From the NCBI GenBank assembly GCA_050253535.1, contig JBFWIW010000006.1, positions 1 through 64,000 of the forward strand: 64,000 nucleotides of DNA, read 5' to 3'. A model generated the notes under the pieces. That model was not told the DNA's origin. It did no database searches and saw nothing but the letters and a program-made list of their open reading frames with translations. Positions 1-8,239 of this stretch are shown in pieces. Numbering within the stretch: position 1 is the stretch's first letter; every line of letters begins with the position of its first letter. This stretch comes from JBFWIW01 sp050253535. Its GTDB lineage: Bacteria > Bacillota > Clostridia > Oscillospirales > Oscillospiraceae. The position numbers and the translations under genes are program-made.

Positions 1-375
1 AAATCTATAGTTATCCGTTTCACTGTAAAGTTGTTTTTTTATATCAATAACCTGCGAAAAATCAAGATCGTACCAAATTTTTGCAGGAAATCCGATGCGT
101 TTTGCCCTCGCATCTAACCCGCAACCCAGATAAACTACAGTACTATCCGGATGATCTCTTATAAACTTATTTGTAAACTTATCAATCAGAGCGCCTCGGA
201 TCGAGAGCATAATCTGTGTTTTATCCCGAATATGAAGTTTTGAAAAATCATAGTCAATGTTTTTTACAGCAAGCTCGGCATCTTCATCCTCGAAAATGCC
301 TTTCGTGCTCATCATCGCTCTGCCATATAACGGAATCAGAAGGGTTTCCATTTCCTTTTCCAATGATATTTTCAA
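1..375 (-). CDS. Class I SAM-dependent methyltransferase, LCMT/Tcm-like (partial)
   Basis: This is the N-terminal 125 codons of a gene whose 3' end lies left of the window. A TTG start at 375 follows GAGGGGAAG and gives a protein beginning LKISLEKEMETLL. The run ETLLIPLYGRA near residue 9 and the glycine-rich SAM-binding strand VVYLGCGLDARA near residue 80 are typical of leucine-carboxyl-methyltransferase-like O-methyltransferases. The acidic residues in WYDLDFSQVID fit the second SAM contact. It sits 36 bp downstream of the dehydrogenase gene and is probably co-transcribed with it. The substrate cannot be told. An ATG at 351 is an alternative start. Confidence 0.72.
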   Translation of the reverse strand, partial: MKISLEKEMETLLIPLYGRAMMSTKGIFEDEDAELAVKNIDYDFSKLHIRDKTQIMLSIRGALIDKFTNKFIRDHPDSTVVYLGCGLDARAKRIGFPAKIWYDLDFSQVIDIKKQLYSETDNYRF

Positions 376-411
376 AATTATCTTCCCCTCGGCCCAAATT
401 CATGACCTCTT

Positions 412-1176
412 TCAAAGCCTGCGCAATAATTCCCAAAATGAAATAATTATTTCATTCGGGATGAATTTCGCAAAAAAGCGGTGCAAAAATGCTATGGAAT
501 ATGTGGAAACGGGTAATCCAATAGCACTGTCGAATAATGCGCAGGAGACAACGTGTTCCGGTTTCGCGGCAAGCGGAAAATGTTTTACCGCGTGTGCGTT
601 TTTTGTATCCTTTGCCACGCTGATAAACTCAGTTTTAACCCAATCTGGACATACGGCAGTAACTTTTATATGACGCGGCATAAGCTCCCACCGCAGCGCC
701 CGTGAGTAACTGTGCAGGAACGTCTTCGATGCGGCATAGACATTTAACCCGGGCAGCGGCTGAAACGAAGCCGCGGAGCATACTTCCAATATACGCGCGT
801 TCTTATTCATAAACGGAAGCGCGATTATTGTAATGTCTACAGCCGCTTTGCAGTTCAGGTCTATCATATCGTTTGTTTCCTGAAGCGAAAGATCTCTGTA
901 TGTCCCGATCTTGCCGAATCCCGCAGCGTTCACCAGAATACGCACGTCCGGCTTTTCAGCTTCCAAAAGAGTCTTAAGATATTCTATACTCTTTTCCCTA
1001 AGTAAATCAAGCGGTATAGCGCGAATTGGTATGACCGATTTAAATTTTATTTCATTCAGTCTGTCTTCACGGCGGGCAATAGCCCAGATTTCATCGAGTT
1101 TGTATTTTTCGTCTATCTGTCTTACGAATTCTCTGCCCATGCCGGAAGATGCGCCCGTAACGACGGCGATTTTCAT
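412..1176 (-). CDS. SDR family NAD(P)-dependent oxidoreductase
   Basis: A 254-residue short-chain dehydrogenase/reductase. The Rossmann cofactor motif TGASSGMG lies at about residues 8-15, the NAAG motif near 85, and the catalytic YAASK (Tyr and Lys) near 150, preceded by the serine in CSAAS. The classical SDR layout is complete and of normal length. I chose the ATG at 1176 because GAGG is 8 bases upstream; the GTG at 1185 is too close to it. The substrate is unknown. The methyltransferase follows on the same strand, suggesting a two-gene small-molecule modification unit. By eye the pair is AT-richer than the genes from 2430 on. Confidence 0.85.
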   Translation of the reverse strand: MKIAVVTGASSGMGREFVRQIDEKYKLDEIWAIARREDRLNEIKFKSVIPIRAIPLDLLREKSIEYLKTLLEAEKPDVRILVNAAGFGKIGTYRDLSLQETNDMIDLNCKAAVDITIIALPFMNKNARILEVCSAASFQPLPGLNVYAASKTFLHSYSRALRWELMPRHIKVTAVCPDWVKTEFISVAKDTKNAHAVKHFPLAAKPEHVVSCALFDSAIGLPVSTYSIAFLHRFFAKFIPNEIIISFWELLRRL

Positions 1177-1251
1177 ATTGAACACCTCACTCCATAAAGC
1201 GGAATTATATGATTCCTAATAACAAAAAAGTTATATAGATTATAATCCAAA

Positions 1252-2082
1252 TTACTGAACTTTTAAATAATCTTTATCCGCATCCTTTTTCCGCGGAATA
1301 AACCGTTTTGCAAGCTTGCCTATTCCTTTGTTCTTATAGTAGATAAAACCTATGACGGAAAATATAACGGCACCAATAAAATTAACAAACAAATCTTTCA
1401 TTGTATCCAGAAGTCCGATATCCAAATATCCTCCAACTCCCAGCGATTTGCCGTTCACGGCAACATCTGTAACATCTTTAATCTGAATAACTGCGTTTCC
1501 GCCCGCCGAATCCAGCATAACGCTGGATATGGTATGTATCACCGTATCTTTTTGCATATCATAATGAAAAAAAGTATCCATAGCGCATTCAAAAAATTCC
1601 CATAAAACCCCTATTGTCATGGAAAAGCAAAATGCCACAATGGCAATAAATAAAGGTGAAAGATTAAAAGTAAACTGTTCATTGTCATTGAGCAGAACAA
1701 CAAGCGAGAATCCGATAGCCGCCGCCAGAAATCCATTCAGCGTATGTAATATCGTATCCCAAAATGGAATTATGATAAAAAACGAGTTGATTTCGCCAAG
1801 AATTTCAGCCGCAAATATAAAGAGCAGTATGACGATCTCCAACGTGGTCGGAAGCTCTATTCTGAACTGCACTTGTATAACGCTCGGCAGTACCAATAAT
1901 ATAAGCGTCAAAATACATAAAAAGAAGCCTTCATAATTCCCCAGAAAGAACTGCCGAACTAATGTCAGAATTGTCAATATTCGCAAAACAGAATACACCA
2001 GGAATGCGCTCTTGTGCTCGCGCAGCTCCATTTTAACCGCTTTATTGAACGGCCTGGTTTTCATCTTTTTTATTTTACTCAT
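1252..2082 (-). CDS. DUF2238/YjdF-like integral membrane protein
   Basis: A 276-residue protein with about seven hydrophobic segments and a basic C-terminus rich in Lys/Arg. The segment FWDTILHTLNGFLAA and the later GVLWEFFECAMD give the spaced His and Trp-Glu-x-x-Glu pattern that I associate with the DUF2238 (YjdF) predicted membrane family; this assignment is from memory of the pattern. The biochemical role of the family is unknown. AAGGAA precedes the ATG at 2082 by 7 bases. It is transcribed away from the 2430 gene, and the 347-bp gap between them holds a large palindrome at 2312-2341. Confidence 0.6.
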   Translation of the reverse strand: MSKIKKMKTRPFNKAVKMELREHKSAFLVYSVLRILTILTLVRQFFLGNYEGFFLCILTLILLVLPSVIQVQFRIELPTTLEIVILLFIFAAEILGEINSFFIIIPFWDTILHTLNGFLAAAIGFSLVVLLNDNEQFTFNLSPLFIAIVAFCFSMTIGVLWEFFECAMDTFFHYDMQKDTVIHTISSVMLDSAGGNAVIQIKDVTDVAVNGKSLGVGGYLDIGLLDTMKDLFVNFIGAVIFSVIGFIYYKNKGIGKLAKRFIPRKKDADKDYLKVQ

Positions 2083-2311
2083 TTTATTATTCCTTATATT
2101 TTCATATTTATTGCCAGTTCATCTTATCACGGCCGTCAGGAATCATCAACATCACATTACTGAGCGAACTGCTGGATCGAGTCAAAAGTCTGGTAAATTC
2201 ATACATAACGCAATATAATAACAGCAAAGGAATTATTATCTCGCGCATGAGCCGACTAAGCCCGTGCGTGCTATAAATCTCAGACAGTGGCGCGGGGCGT
2301 ATACATGGCCA

Positions 2312-2343
2312 TATATCATAATCAGCATGCTGTATGATATAAT
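2312..2343. promoter_or_regulatory. Palindromic operator-like site with overlapping TATAAT
   Basis: Outer arms TATATCATA (2312-2320) and TATGATATA (2333-2341) enclose the self-complementary CAGCATGCTG (2323-2332). TATAAT at 2338-2343 overlaps the right arm and would serve the plus-strand operon starting at 2430; no convincing -35 element lies 17 bases upstream. The geometry fits a dimeric regulator covering a -10 element. The rest of the 2083-2429 gap holds nothing I can support. Confidence 0.45.
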
Positions 2344-2429
2344 TATTAGAATATGGCGTAGAAAAGCGGAGGAAACAATGAATCGCCCCGCGTTTTATTG
2401 TGGAGTTTGCGAAAGGAATGCCTGCCTGA

Positions 2430-3233
2430 ATGAAAACCTGGCAAAAAAAATGTATTGGTTTTGCCATTATAATGGTATTAGTGCTGATTTCGGCATACCT
2501 GTTGCCCCGCATGTTTCCGCCTGAAGGTTCTGTTCCTCTTCGTAACATCGTTTCATCCTGTGTCGGCGACGCGACCAACGACGGCACATCCGAACTGCTC
2601 GCGATATCGGGTGACGGCGAAATCGACACCGGAGAACGGCACGGCGGGCTTCTTCTCGTGTGCGATGCCTCGGCGCAAACCGACATAGAACGGCTCGGGT
2701 ACATCCCCTCCGAAAAGATACGGTACCGCATTGATCTCTCCGAAATAAAGCCGATAAAGGTCCAGCTTGGAGATGTCAACGGCGACGGCGTAAACGAGGT
2801 CGCGGTCTGCGTCTATAAAACCACGAAATTTTATCCCATAATGGCCAAGCGCCCGTTTTTCTTTGACCTCGTCGAGGGCAATCTTATACCTGTCTGGCTC
2901 GGTTCAAGGCTTTCGCGCCCTTTCGACGACTATATCCTGTATGATATTGACGCCGACACTGTCGACGAGGTCATATCCATTGAGCAGCTTGAAAACGGCG
3001 AACGCGTGCTTGCCGTATATAACTGGAAGGGTTTCGGGTTTGAAATGCTCACCCAATCGGAGAAATTCGATGGAAAACTGTGCTTTGATTCAGATTCCGT
3101 GGGGCAGACAGCGGGAACCGGAGAAATCAGCGTTGAATTTTCCAATGGCAAAGAACATACCGGGATTATATTTCGTTTAACCGATGACAAGCTGGTCTAT
3201 AGCATCGATACTGAATTGGAGGGGTTAATATGA
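2430..3233 (+). CDS. Membrane-anchored FG-GAP/VCBS-like repeat protein
   Basis: A 267-residue protein with an N-terminal hydrophobic segment at about residues 7-25 and no lipobox cysteine, so probably a signal anchor facing outward. Two calcium-loop-like repeats are visible: GDATNDGTSELLAISGDG near residue 45 and GDVNGDGVNEVAV near 112. A weaker IDADTVDEV lies near 172. These resemble FG-GAP/VCBS beta-propeller repeats, though there are too few for a full propeller. The stop TGA overlaps the ATG of the DUF3160 gene, so the two are translationally coupled. AAAGGA lies 12 bases before the start. The molecular function is not recognisable. Confidence 0.6.
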   Translation: MKTWQKKCIGFAIIMVLVLISAYLLPRMFPPEGSVPLRNIVSSCVGDATNDGTSELLAISGDGEIDTGERHGGLLLVCDASAQTDIERLGYIPSEKIRYRIDLSEIKPIKVQLGDVNGDGVNEVAVCVYKTTKFYPIMAKRPFFFDLVEGNLIPVWLGSRLSRPFDDYILYDIDADTVDEVISIEQLENGERVLAVYNWKGFGFEMLTQSEKFDGKLCFDSDSVGQTAGTGEISVEFSNGKEHTGIIFRLTDDKLVYSIDTELEGLI

Positions 3234-5062
3234 AACAAACAAAACGCCGGGTTTTGTCTTTAGCTCTGACTGCGGCACTGCTGATTGGCTGCGCCGCCGG
3301 GTGCAACGGCGACAACCAGACTGCAGACGAATCGGCCTCTGGTCAGCCAGTAAGCAATGTTACCGACAAGCCTGCGCAGACGTCCGAGCCCGTTAAGACC
3401 GATACGGAAATTCCCGGTGTTATAAACATAAGCTTTGAGCCGGGATTCGGCAGGGTGGGCGAGGCATACGTCCCGGTCGACGTTACGCCGGTTGTCACCG
3501 ATTATTCGATTAATCCGGATCTCTCGAACGTCGTAAATCTTAACCAGTTCCCGAATCTGACAGCGGAGCAAAAGGAAAAACTTGCAGGCAACGGTTTCGT
3601 CGTCGCACCGAGCGGACAAGAGCAGCTTTTTTACATTTATGAGGACAACACCTATAAGAAAATCCCGAATTTTGTGACGACCGACTCGGTATTGCAGGTT
3701 TACCACATTTTTTATGACTACGCGCTCAGAAGCACCGAAGGGGCGACGCTGCTGCAGGACGCCCTGACGCTCAACAACAACATGCTCGCCCAGCTTCAGA
3801 AGGAGTACGATGCGATAACCGACTCCGAAGTCAAGGCCGAGGCGCTTAAAGTGCTCGGTTATTTCGGTGTTGCGCAGCTCGCCTTCGGCGAAGCGCTTCC
3901 CTCCGGTTTTCCCGAGGCGGTCAAAGGCCTCGTCGAAAGTGAAACGGCCCTGTTAAACGCCGCAGACGGAAGGCATGAATCCCCGCTTTTCGGATATGAG
4001 CTCGATTACTCGCTGTTCACCCCGCGCGGACACTATACGCGAAGCGAGGAACTTGAAAAGTATTTCAAGGGTATGATGTGGTACGGCACAGTTCCGTTCC
4101 CGCTTTACGAGAGCGACGAGGAAACGCGGGATACGCCGTCGGCGATGCGTGCGATCATAACCGCGACGGCCCTGTGCCGTCTGCCCGAGTCGGACGGTGA
4201 TAAGCTATGGGAGACCATCTACAGCACGACAGCGTTTTTCGTAGGCTCGGCCGATGATCTAACCCCCTATCAGATTGCCGTAATCATTGAAACGGTTTAC
4301 GGCGGCAATCCCGATCTCAACGGGATTGCCGACCCGGTAAAGCTCGATTTATTCTATAAGGAAGCCGAGGCGCTGCCCCACCCGCAGATCAATGCCAAGA
4401 ATGATCTCGCTGAATCGGCGGGTGAAAACGTCCCTTCCGGACTGCAGCTTCGTTTTATGGGCCAGCGCTACATCCCCGATTCCGAGATCCTCCAGGAGCT
4501 TTGCGAATCGGTCGCGCGGCCGTTCCCGACGGGACTAGACGTGTTCGCGTCCCTCGGTTCTAAAAGGGCTGCCGACATCATCGCCGAGATATACAAACCG
4601 GCTGAGACCTGGCCGCAATACACCGAAAACTTTGAACGCATGAAAGAGAAATTCACGACCCTGCCCGATTCCACATGGCAGTCGAACATGTATTTTGCAT
4701 GGCTGTGGACACAGAATTCGCTGACCGGCGAATACGGCGAAGGATACCCCATGTTTATGCGTAATACGGCGTGGCAGGATAAATCTCTTGCCACAGCGCT
4801 CGGAAGCTGGGCGGAAATGCGCCACGATACAATCCTGTATGCAAAAGGTTCGGTGGCGGAATGCGGCGGCTTTGACGAACCGCCGGTTGTTCGCGCCTAT
4901 GTCGAGCCGAATGCCGAGCTGTATAACCGCCTGTTGTGGCTGACATCATATTCACGTGAAAACCTCTCCGCGCGCGGTATTCTCCCGGAAAACATTGAAT
5001 ATGCGTGTGAAAGCTTTGAAAATATGCTGGCCTTTCTGCGCGATTGCAATAAAGGAACTTAG
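3230..5062 (+). CDS. DUF3160 domain lipoprotein, N-terminal part (frameshifted)
   Basis: This is a 610-residue secreted lipoprotein. A basic N-terminus, a hydrophobic stretch and the lipobox LIGC (Cys about residue 21) are followed by a Ser/Thr/Pro-rich linker and a long alpha-rich domain that I recognise as DUF3160 (for example FVTTDSVLQVYHIFYDYALR near residue 150). Its role is unknown; the family is mostly found on the bacterial surface. The frame ends early: the expected continuation (IKELSGEDLTAEEYDS) is read in another frame from about 5050, so a single indel at about 5035-5055 splits the gene. The start overlaps the previous stop (ATGA). Confidence 0.72.
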   Translation: MKQTKRRVLSLALTAALLIGCAAGCNGDNQTADESASGQPVSNVTDKPAQTSEPVKTDTEIPGVINISFEPGFGRVGEAYVPVDVTPVVTDYSINPDLSNVVNLNQFPNLTAEQKEKLAGNGFVVAPSGQEQLFYIYEDNTYKKIPNFVTTDSVLQVYHIFYDYALRSTEGATLLQDALTLNNNMLAQLQKEYDAITDSEVKAEALKVLGYFGVAQLAFGEALPSGFPEAVKGLVESETALLNAADGRHESPLFGYELDYSLFTPRGHYTRSEELEKYFKGMMWYGTVPFPLYESDEETRDTPSAMRAIITATALCRLPESDGDKLWETIYSTTAFFVGSADDLTPYQIAVIIETVYGGNPDLNGIADPVKLDLFYKEAEALPHPQINAKNDLAESAGENVPSGLQLRFMGQRYIPDSEILQELCESVARPFPTGLDVFASLGSKRAADIIAEIYKPAETWPQYTENFERMKEKFTTLPDSTWQSNMYFAWLWTQNSLTGEYGEGYPMFMRNTAWQDKSLATALGSWAEMRHDTILYAKGSVAECGGFDEPPVVRAYVEPNAELYNRLLWLTSYSRENLSARGILPENIEYACESFENMLAFLRDCNKGT

Positions 5063-5486
5063 CGGAGAAGATTTAACGGCCGAGGAATATGACAGTCTGC
5101 TCACCTACGGCGGCCTCCTCGAGAGCCTTACGTCAAGCTGCGTCGAAAACGGATATAAGTGGTACCAAATCCAATCTGAAACCGATCGCAACATGGCTAT
5201 CGTCGCCGACGTCCACACGGCAATACCCGGCGGATATCTCGAGGAAGCGGTTGGAACGGCGGCCGAGATCTATGTCGTTGTCCCGATGGGAGGGGAGCTT
5301 TACCTCACGCGCGGAGCGATGTTTGACTATTTTGAGTTCGTATCACAGGAACGGCTGACAGATGAAAAATGGCAGACGATAGTGGGGACGGATGCTCCCA
5401 TGCGTCCGCCGTTTACTGAAAACTTTATGGCTGGCGAAGCCGCGGAAGTTCCGGCTCCCATCGAGCCGTATACAACAGGATGCTAG
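5045..5486 (+). pseudogene. DUF3160 protein, C-terminal part after frameshift
   Basis: These about 147 codons continue the DUF3160 protein in a different frame. They begin IKELSGEDLTAEEYDS and end in a Pro/Glu-rich tail. The open frame reaches back to an ATG at 4956, but 4956-5045 in this frame is only a shadow of the upstream gene, and I see no ribosome site there. The stop overlaps the ATG of the CapA-like gene at 5480. Either the gene is broken in this strain or the assembly has an indel. Conservation of the C-terminal reading frame up to the coupled start of capA favours a recent event or an error. Confidence 0.6.
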
Positions 5487-6502
5487 CAGCCAGAAAACGT
5501 TTAGCGGCGGCAGTGATCGTTGCCGCTGTTGCGGTTATCGCTGCTGTATTTGCACTGAATCGGGGTATGATACGCTTTTTCAGGCAGGAGGTCGTGATAT
5601 CGGTTGCGGGAGACATCCTGCTCGACAGGGGAGTTGCCAATGCGATCCGGCAAAACGGCCCGGCTTATCCTTATGAGGGTGTTGCGCGGCTCTTTAATCA
5701 GGACGATATAACCGTCGCCAATCTCGAATGCCCGCTGACGATGGTGGACGGCGGCGCCATGAAAGCGAAGCGATTTGTGTTCAAAGCCGATCCATTAAGC
5801 GCCGATACCCTAAAAGCGGCAGGGGTGGACGCATTGATGCTCGCGAACAATCACACGATGGATTATCTGAGCGAAGGTCTCGCCGACACGATGAAGGCTC
5901 TCGACAGCGCCGGGCTTCTCTATGCCGGAGCGGGACAGAGCGGAGACGATATCCGGCCATGCTTTATCGAAAGGAACGGCGTTCGCATCGGCATTTTATC
6001 TTACAGCTCACTTCCGCCCGAGGGATTTATGTATGACGACAGCAGTGCGACGATCGCGTACGCCCGCGCGGGATTTCTTGATGATCTGCGAAGCGAAGTT
6101 ACAAATGCGGCGGCGGAGTGCGACTTTTTAATGGTGTACTTCCATTGGGGTACCGAATATCGCCACGACGTGAGCGATTTACAGATAGAAATCGCTCATG
6201 CAGCCGTCGATTCCGGTGCTTCGGCCGTCGTCGGATCACATCCGCACGTCTTGCAGGGCATAGAAACTTATAAAGATGTCCCTATTTATTACAGTATCGG
6301 CAATTTCGTATTTGACAAGCAGATCCCCGAGGGAACGGATGAAGCCGTAATTTTGCAGTTCACCGTCGGTAAAAAAGGGATCGCCGCCGTTAATGCGCTT
6401 CCGGTCGTTATAAAAGACTGCCAGCCAAAACTTGCCGAAGCGCAAAAAGCCGATGAAATCAAAGCAAATCTGATCCGGTACTCGCGCCGGTTTGAACCGT
6501 GA
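5480..6502 (+). CDS. CapA family metallophosphoesterase-like protein
   Basis: A 340-residue membrane-anchored protein with one hydrophobic segment near residues 8-25 and then the PGA_cap/CapA fold. It has GDILLDRGV near residue 43, ANLECPL near 78, the metal-ligand pair LANNHTMDY near 118, YFHWGTEY near 220, GSHPHVLQGIE near 252 and YSIGNFVFD near 270. CapA is known from poly-gamma-glutamate capsule synthesis, and the fold is calcineurin-like. No capB/capC neighbours are present, so a general envelope role is more likely than capsule synthesis. Its ATG overlaps the preceding stop and it is followed by a terminator. Confidence 0.85.
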   Translation: MLAARKRLAAAVIVAAVAVIAAVFALNRGMIRFFRQEVVISVAGDILLDRGVANAIRQNGPAYPYEGVARLFNQDDITVANLECPLTMVDGGAMKAKRFVFKADPLSADTLKAAGVDALMLANNHTMDYLSEGLADTMKALDSAGLLYAGAGQSGDDIRPCFIERNGVRIGILSYSSLPPEGFMYDDSSATIAYARAGFLDDLRSEVTNAAAECDFLMVYFHWGTEYRHDVSDLQIEIAHAAVDSGASAVVGSHPHVLQGIETYKDVPIYYSIGNFVFDKQIPEGTDEAVILQFTVGKKGIAAVNALPVVIKDCQPKLAEAQKADEIKANLIRYSRRFEP

Positions 6503-6534
6503 TGTGCTGCTATGTCAGACTTACAAAAATAATT

Positions 6535-6569
6535 AAAAACAGGGTATTGTATGACAATACCCTGTTTTT
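6535..6569. terminator. Bidirectional terminator (third ppdK-tail block)
   Basis: Perfect 16-base arms at 6535-6550 and 6554-6569 around a 3-base loop, with A and T runs on both sides. It can end the CapA operon on the plus strand and transcription from the lipoprotein and ppdK side on the minus strand. It lies 46 bp past the stop codon of ppdK-tail copy C. Confidence 0.85.
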
Positions 6570-6615
6570 TAATTCAGATGTTATAACCTGTAAATCAAAC
6601 CATAAAAAAATATGC

Positions 6616-6660
6616 TTACTTTTTCGGGTCCTTTATAGCGGCCTGTGTGGCTGCAATCAA
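6616..6660 (-). repeat. ppdK 3'-end copy C
   Basis: On the minus strand this reads LIAATQAAIKDPKK followed by TAA, matching the true ppdK C-terminus (LAAAQAAIKHPRPTTSK, stop at 8240). The 16-base core TTTATAGCGGCCTGTG is identical to the corresponding ppdK bases. It lies 40 bp past the stop of the lipoprotein gene and is followed, as ppdK is, by a hairpin terminator. It is a detached gene tail, not a gene. Confidence 0.75.
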
Positions 6661-6699
6661 AATAGACCAATTGCCGGTTTTGCACATTATGGAACACTA

Positions 6700-7218
6700 T
6701 TATTTTCGTTCTGAAGATGACACTCTGAAATTTGTATCAGTATCATTGCAGGAATATTCAACCGTATAGTCATAGATAACATCGTTTTCCGGATTCTTAA
6801 GCGACAATGTTACGATGCCATTTCCTTGATAGGTTAAAATGCTGTCATCGGCGATAACTAGTTGATTTTCTGCGTCCAGACCAAGCGGGTAACTCCATGT
6901 ATCTTTCACAAATGCCAGATAGCAAGCATTCCCATTTTCGTCTGTATATTGGACAACTCCAGTTAAACCGTATGCCATGTCCTCTGCGACGGCACAGTCC
7001 GTTATTACGCAGTTGCTGTTTCCCTTCTCATTCGTAAAAATCATCATAACCTGTTCTTTGGTAAGTGCTTTTTCTGTAAAAGAATCCGAATGAGTATCAG
7101 GCTTCGATGAAGTTTCCACTCTATCTGTTGCCGGAATGTTTATATCGCTCTCCTGACATGCCGACAGGAATAAGAAAACCACGGCACACAGCAATGTAAC
7201 TTTTAACACTTTTTTCAT
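6700..7218 (-). CDS. Small secreted lipoprotein, unknown function
   Basis: A 172-residue protein with a lipoprotein signal peptide: MKKVLKVTLL, then a hydrophobic core and the lipobox FLSAC (Cys about residue 21). The mature part is acidic, with no domain I recognise. The ATG at 7218 has AGAGGGTG upstream; the open frame extends to 7260 but without a ribosome site. By eye the gene is clearly AT-richer than ppdK. It is the only gene in the block between ppdK-tail copies B and C, so it may be an acquired cargo gene. Confidence 0.65.
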   Translation of the reverse strand: MKKVLKVTLLCAVVFLFLSACQESDINIPATDRVETSSKPDTHSDSFTEKALTKEQVMMIFTNEKGNSNCVITDCAVAEDMAYGLTGVVQYTDENGNACYLAFVKDTWSYPLGLDAENQLVIADDSILTYQGNGIVTLSLKNPENDVIYDYTVEYSCNDTDTNFRVSSSERK

Positions 7219-7374
7219 AAGCACCCTCTTGTGTACATTAATTACTCTCCCATAGTTCAATCCATTATTATTTTATCACAAAGTGTGCCTGATAGAAATA
7301 GCGGATAGTGCCGTAATAGCTTATTTCGGCCTTAAAATCTGCTGTCAAACACAAATTACTATACAAAAAAGGGT

Positions 7375-7422
7375 GTTATCTCTCAACAACCCAAGAGATA
7401 ACACCCTTTTTTATTTTGTATA
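7375..7422. terminator. Bidirectional terminator (second ppdK-tail block)
   Basis: Arms GGGTGTTATCTCT (7381-7393) and AGAGATAACACCC (7404-7416), flanked by an A6 run on the left and a T6 run on the right. It lies 57 bp past the stop of ppdK-tail copy B on the minus strand, the same arrangement as at ppdK itself, but the stem sequence differs. Confidence 0.85.
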
Positions 7423-7478
7423 TAGGCCCTCAAACCATTGGTACATAAGGCTTTTCCTATATTCAGCTAATGCCCATG

Positions 7479-7525
7479 TTACTTCGATTGGGTTGAACCT
7501 TTAATCGCGGCCTGTGCCGCTGCTA
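7479..7525 (-). repeat. ppdK 3'-end copy B
   Basis: The minus strand encodes LLAAAQAAIKGSTQSK and a TAA stop. The 17-base core GCGGCCTGTGCCGCTGC (7507-7523) is identical to bases inside the ppdK 3' end. An in-frame ATG at 7532 with an SD-like GAAGGTG upstream would make a 17-residue peptide, so translation of the tail cannot be excluded. It is 53 bp past the stop of the membrane-protein gene. Confidence 0.75.
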
Positions 7526-7577
7526 ATAACATAACGATATCACCTTCGTGGTATGTTTATTATATAATAGTCAATTT

Positions 7578-8081
7578 TTACCATCGTCCAACACAAATAA
7601 ATCTTTCAACAATTGCTACCAATGCGGTTGTCACAACATTTGCAACGAATATAGTAACCAGCAGTATTTTTCTATTTGCTGTATCTCTTTTAAGTAAGAA
7701 ATAACAAAAAGGCAGTTCAACCGCAACAGTCAAAATCAAATAAAAAAGTCCAACGTTATACAAGGGATAATGTTCAACAAAATCATAATATGTACCATAC
7801 AAATAGGTACTTGACCTCTGAATAATGTACGGAGCCAAGTATGATAGTATATTTCCAAGAGTAACAATGCAAAACACCTTAAATAATTTATGTATTTTCG
7901 GAATGTAATTTACTGCAATTGTCTCTATCAGTAATGTTCCAATAACAACAAAAGGTAGTATATCATATGGCCTTGTATCAGATATCCAATGCCAAGAAGA
8001 ATCTGCGTATGCCGTTATAGTTATTACAGGTAGTAATGCAGCTAGTATAAACATTCTAGCAATATATTTATACTTTTTCAT
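7578..8081 (-). CDS. Small polytopic membrane protein, unknown function
   Basis: A 167-residue protein with a signal-like N-terminus (MKKYKYIARM, then a hydrophobic stretch ending ITAYA), followed by SWHWISDTRPYD and about four more transmembrane segments. No family function is recognised. The ATG at 8081 has AAGGTGG 5 bases upstream. It is the sole gene of the block between ppdK and tail copy B. Its AT-rich composition contrasts with ppdK and fits a separately acquired gene. Confidence 0.6.
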   Translation of the reverse strand: MKKYKYIARMFILAALLPVITITAYADSSWHWISDTRPYDILPFVVIGTLLIETIAVNYIPKIHKLFKVFCIVTLGNILSYLAPYIIQRSSTYLYGTYYDFVEHYPLYNVGLFYLILTVAVELPFCYFLLKRDTANRKILLVTIFVANVVTTALVAIVERFICVGRW

Positions 8082-8155
8082 GAAAACCACCTTGAAAACA
8101 TTTTGAAATCTTTAATGGTATTATACCTGAGTTGGTATAATATAACAAGCAAAAC

Positions 8156-8202
8156 AGGATGCCAATGTTGAAATTTCATGTAAAATTCAACATTGGCATC
8201 CT
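8156..8202 (-). terminator. Hairpin terminator downstream of ppdK
   Basis: Seventeen-base perfect arms at 8156-8172 and 8186-8202 with a 13-base loop. On the minus strand the stem is followed by a T-rich stretch (TGTTTTG). It lies 38 bp past the ppdK stop codon. Confidence 0.75.
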
Positions 8203-8239
8203 AATAATCTTAGTCTATTTAATTAGTTCACACGTCCAA

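Noticed and set aside
2108..2779. A 223-codon minus-strand frame across the start of the FG-GAP-like gene
   Set aside because: Serine/arginine-rich shadow of the plus-strand gene and the palindromic intergenic region. No family resemblance.
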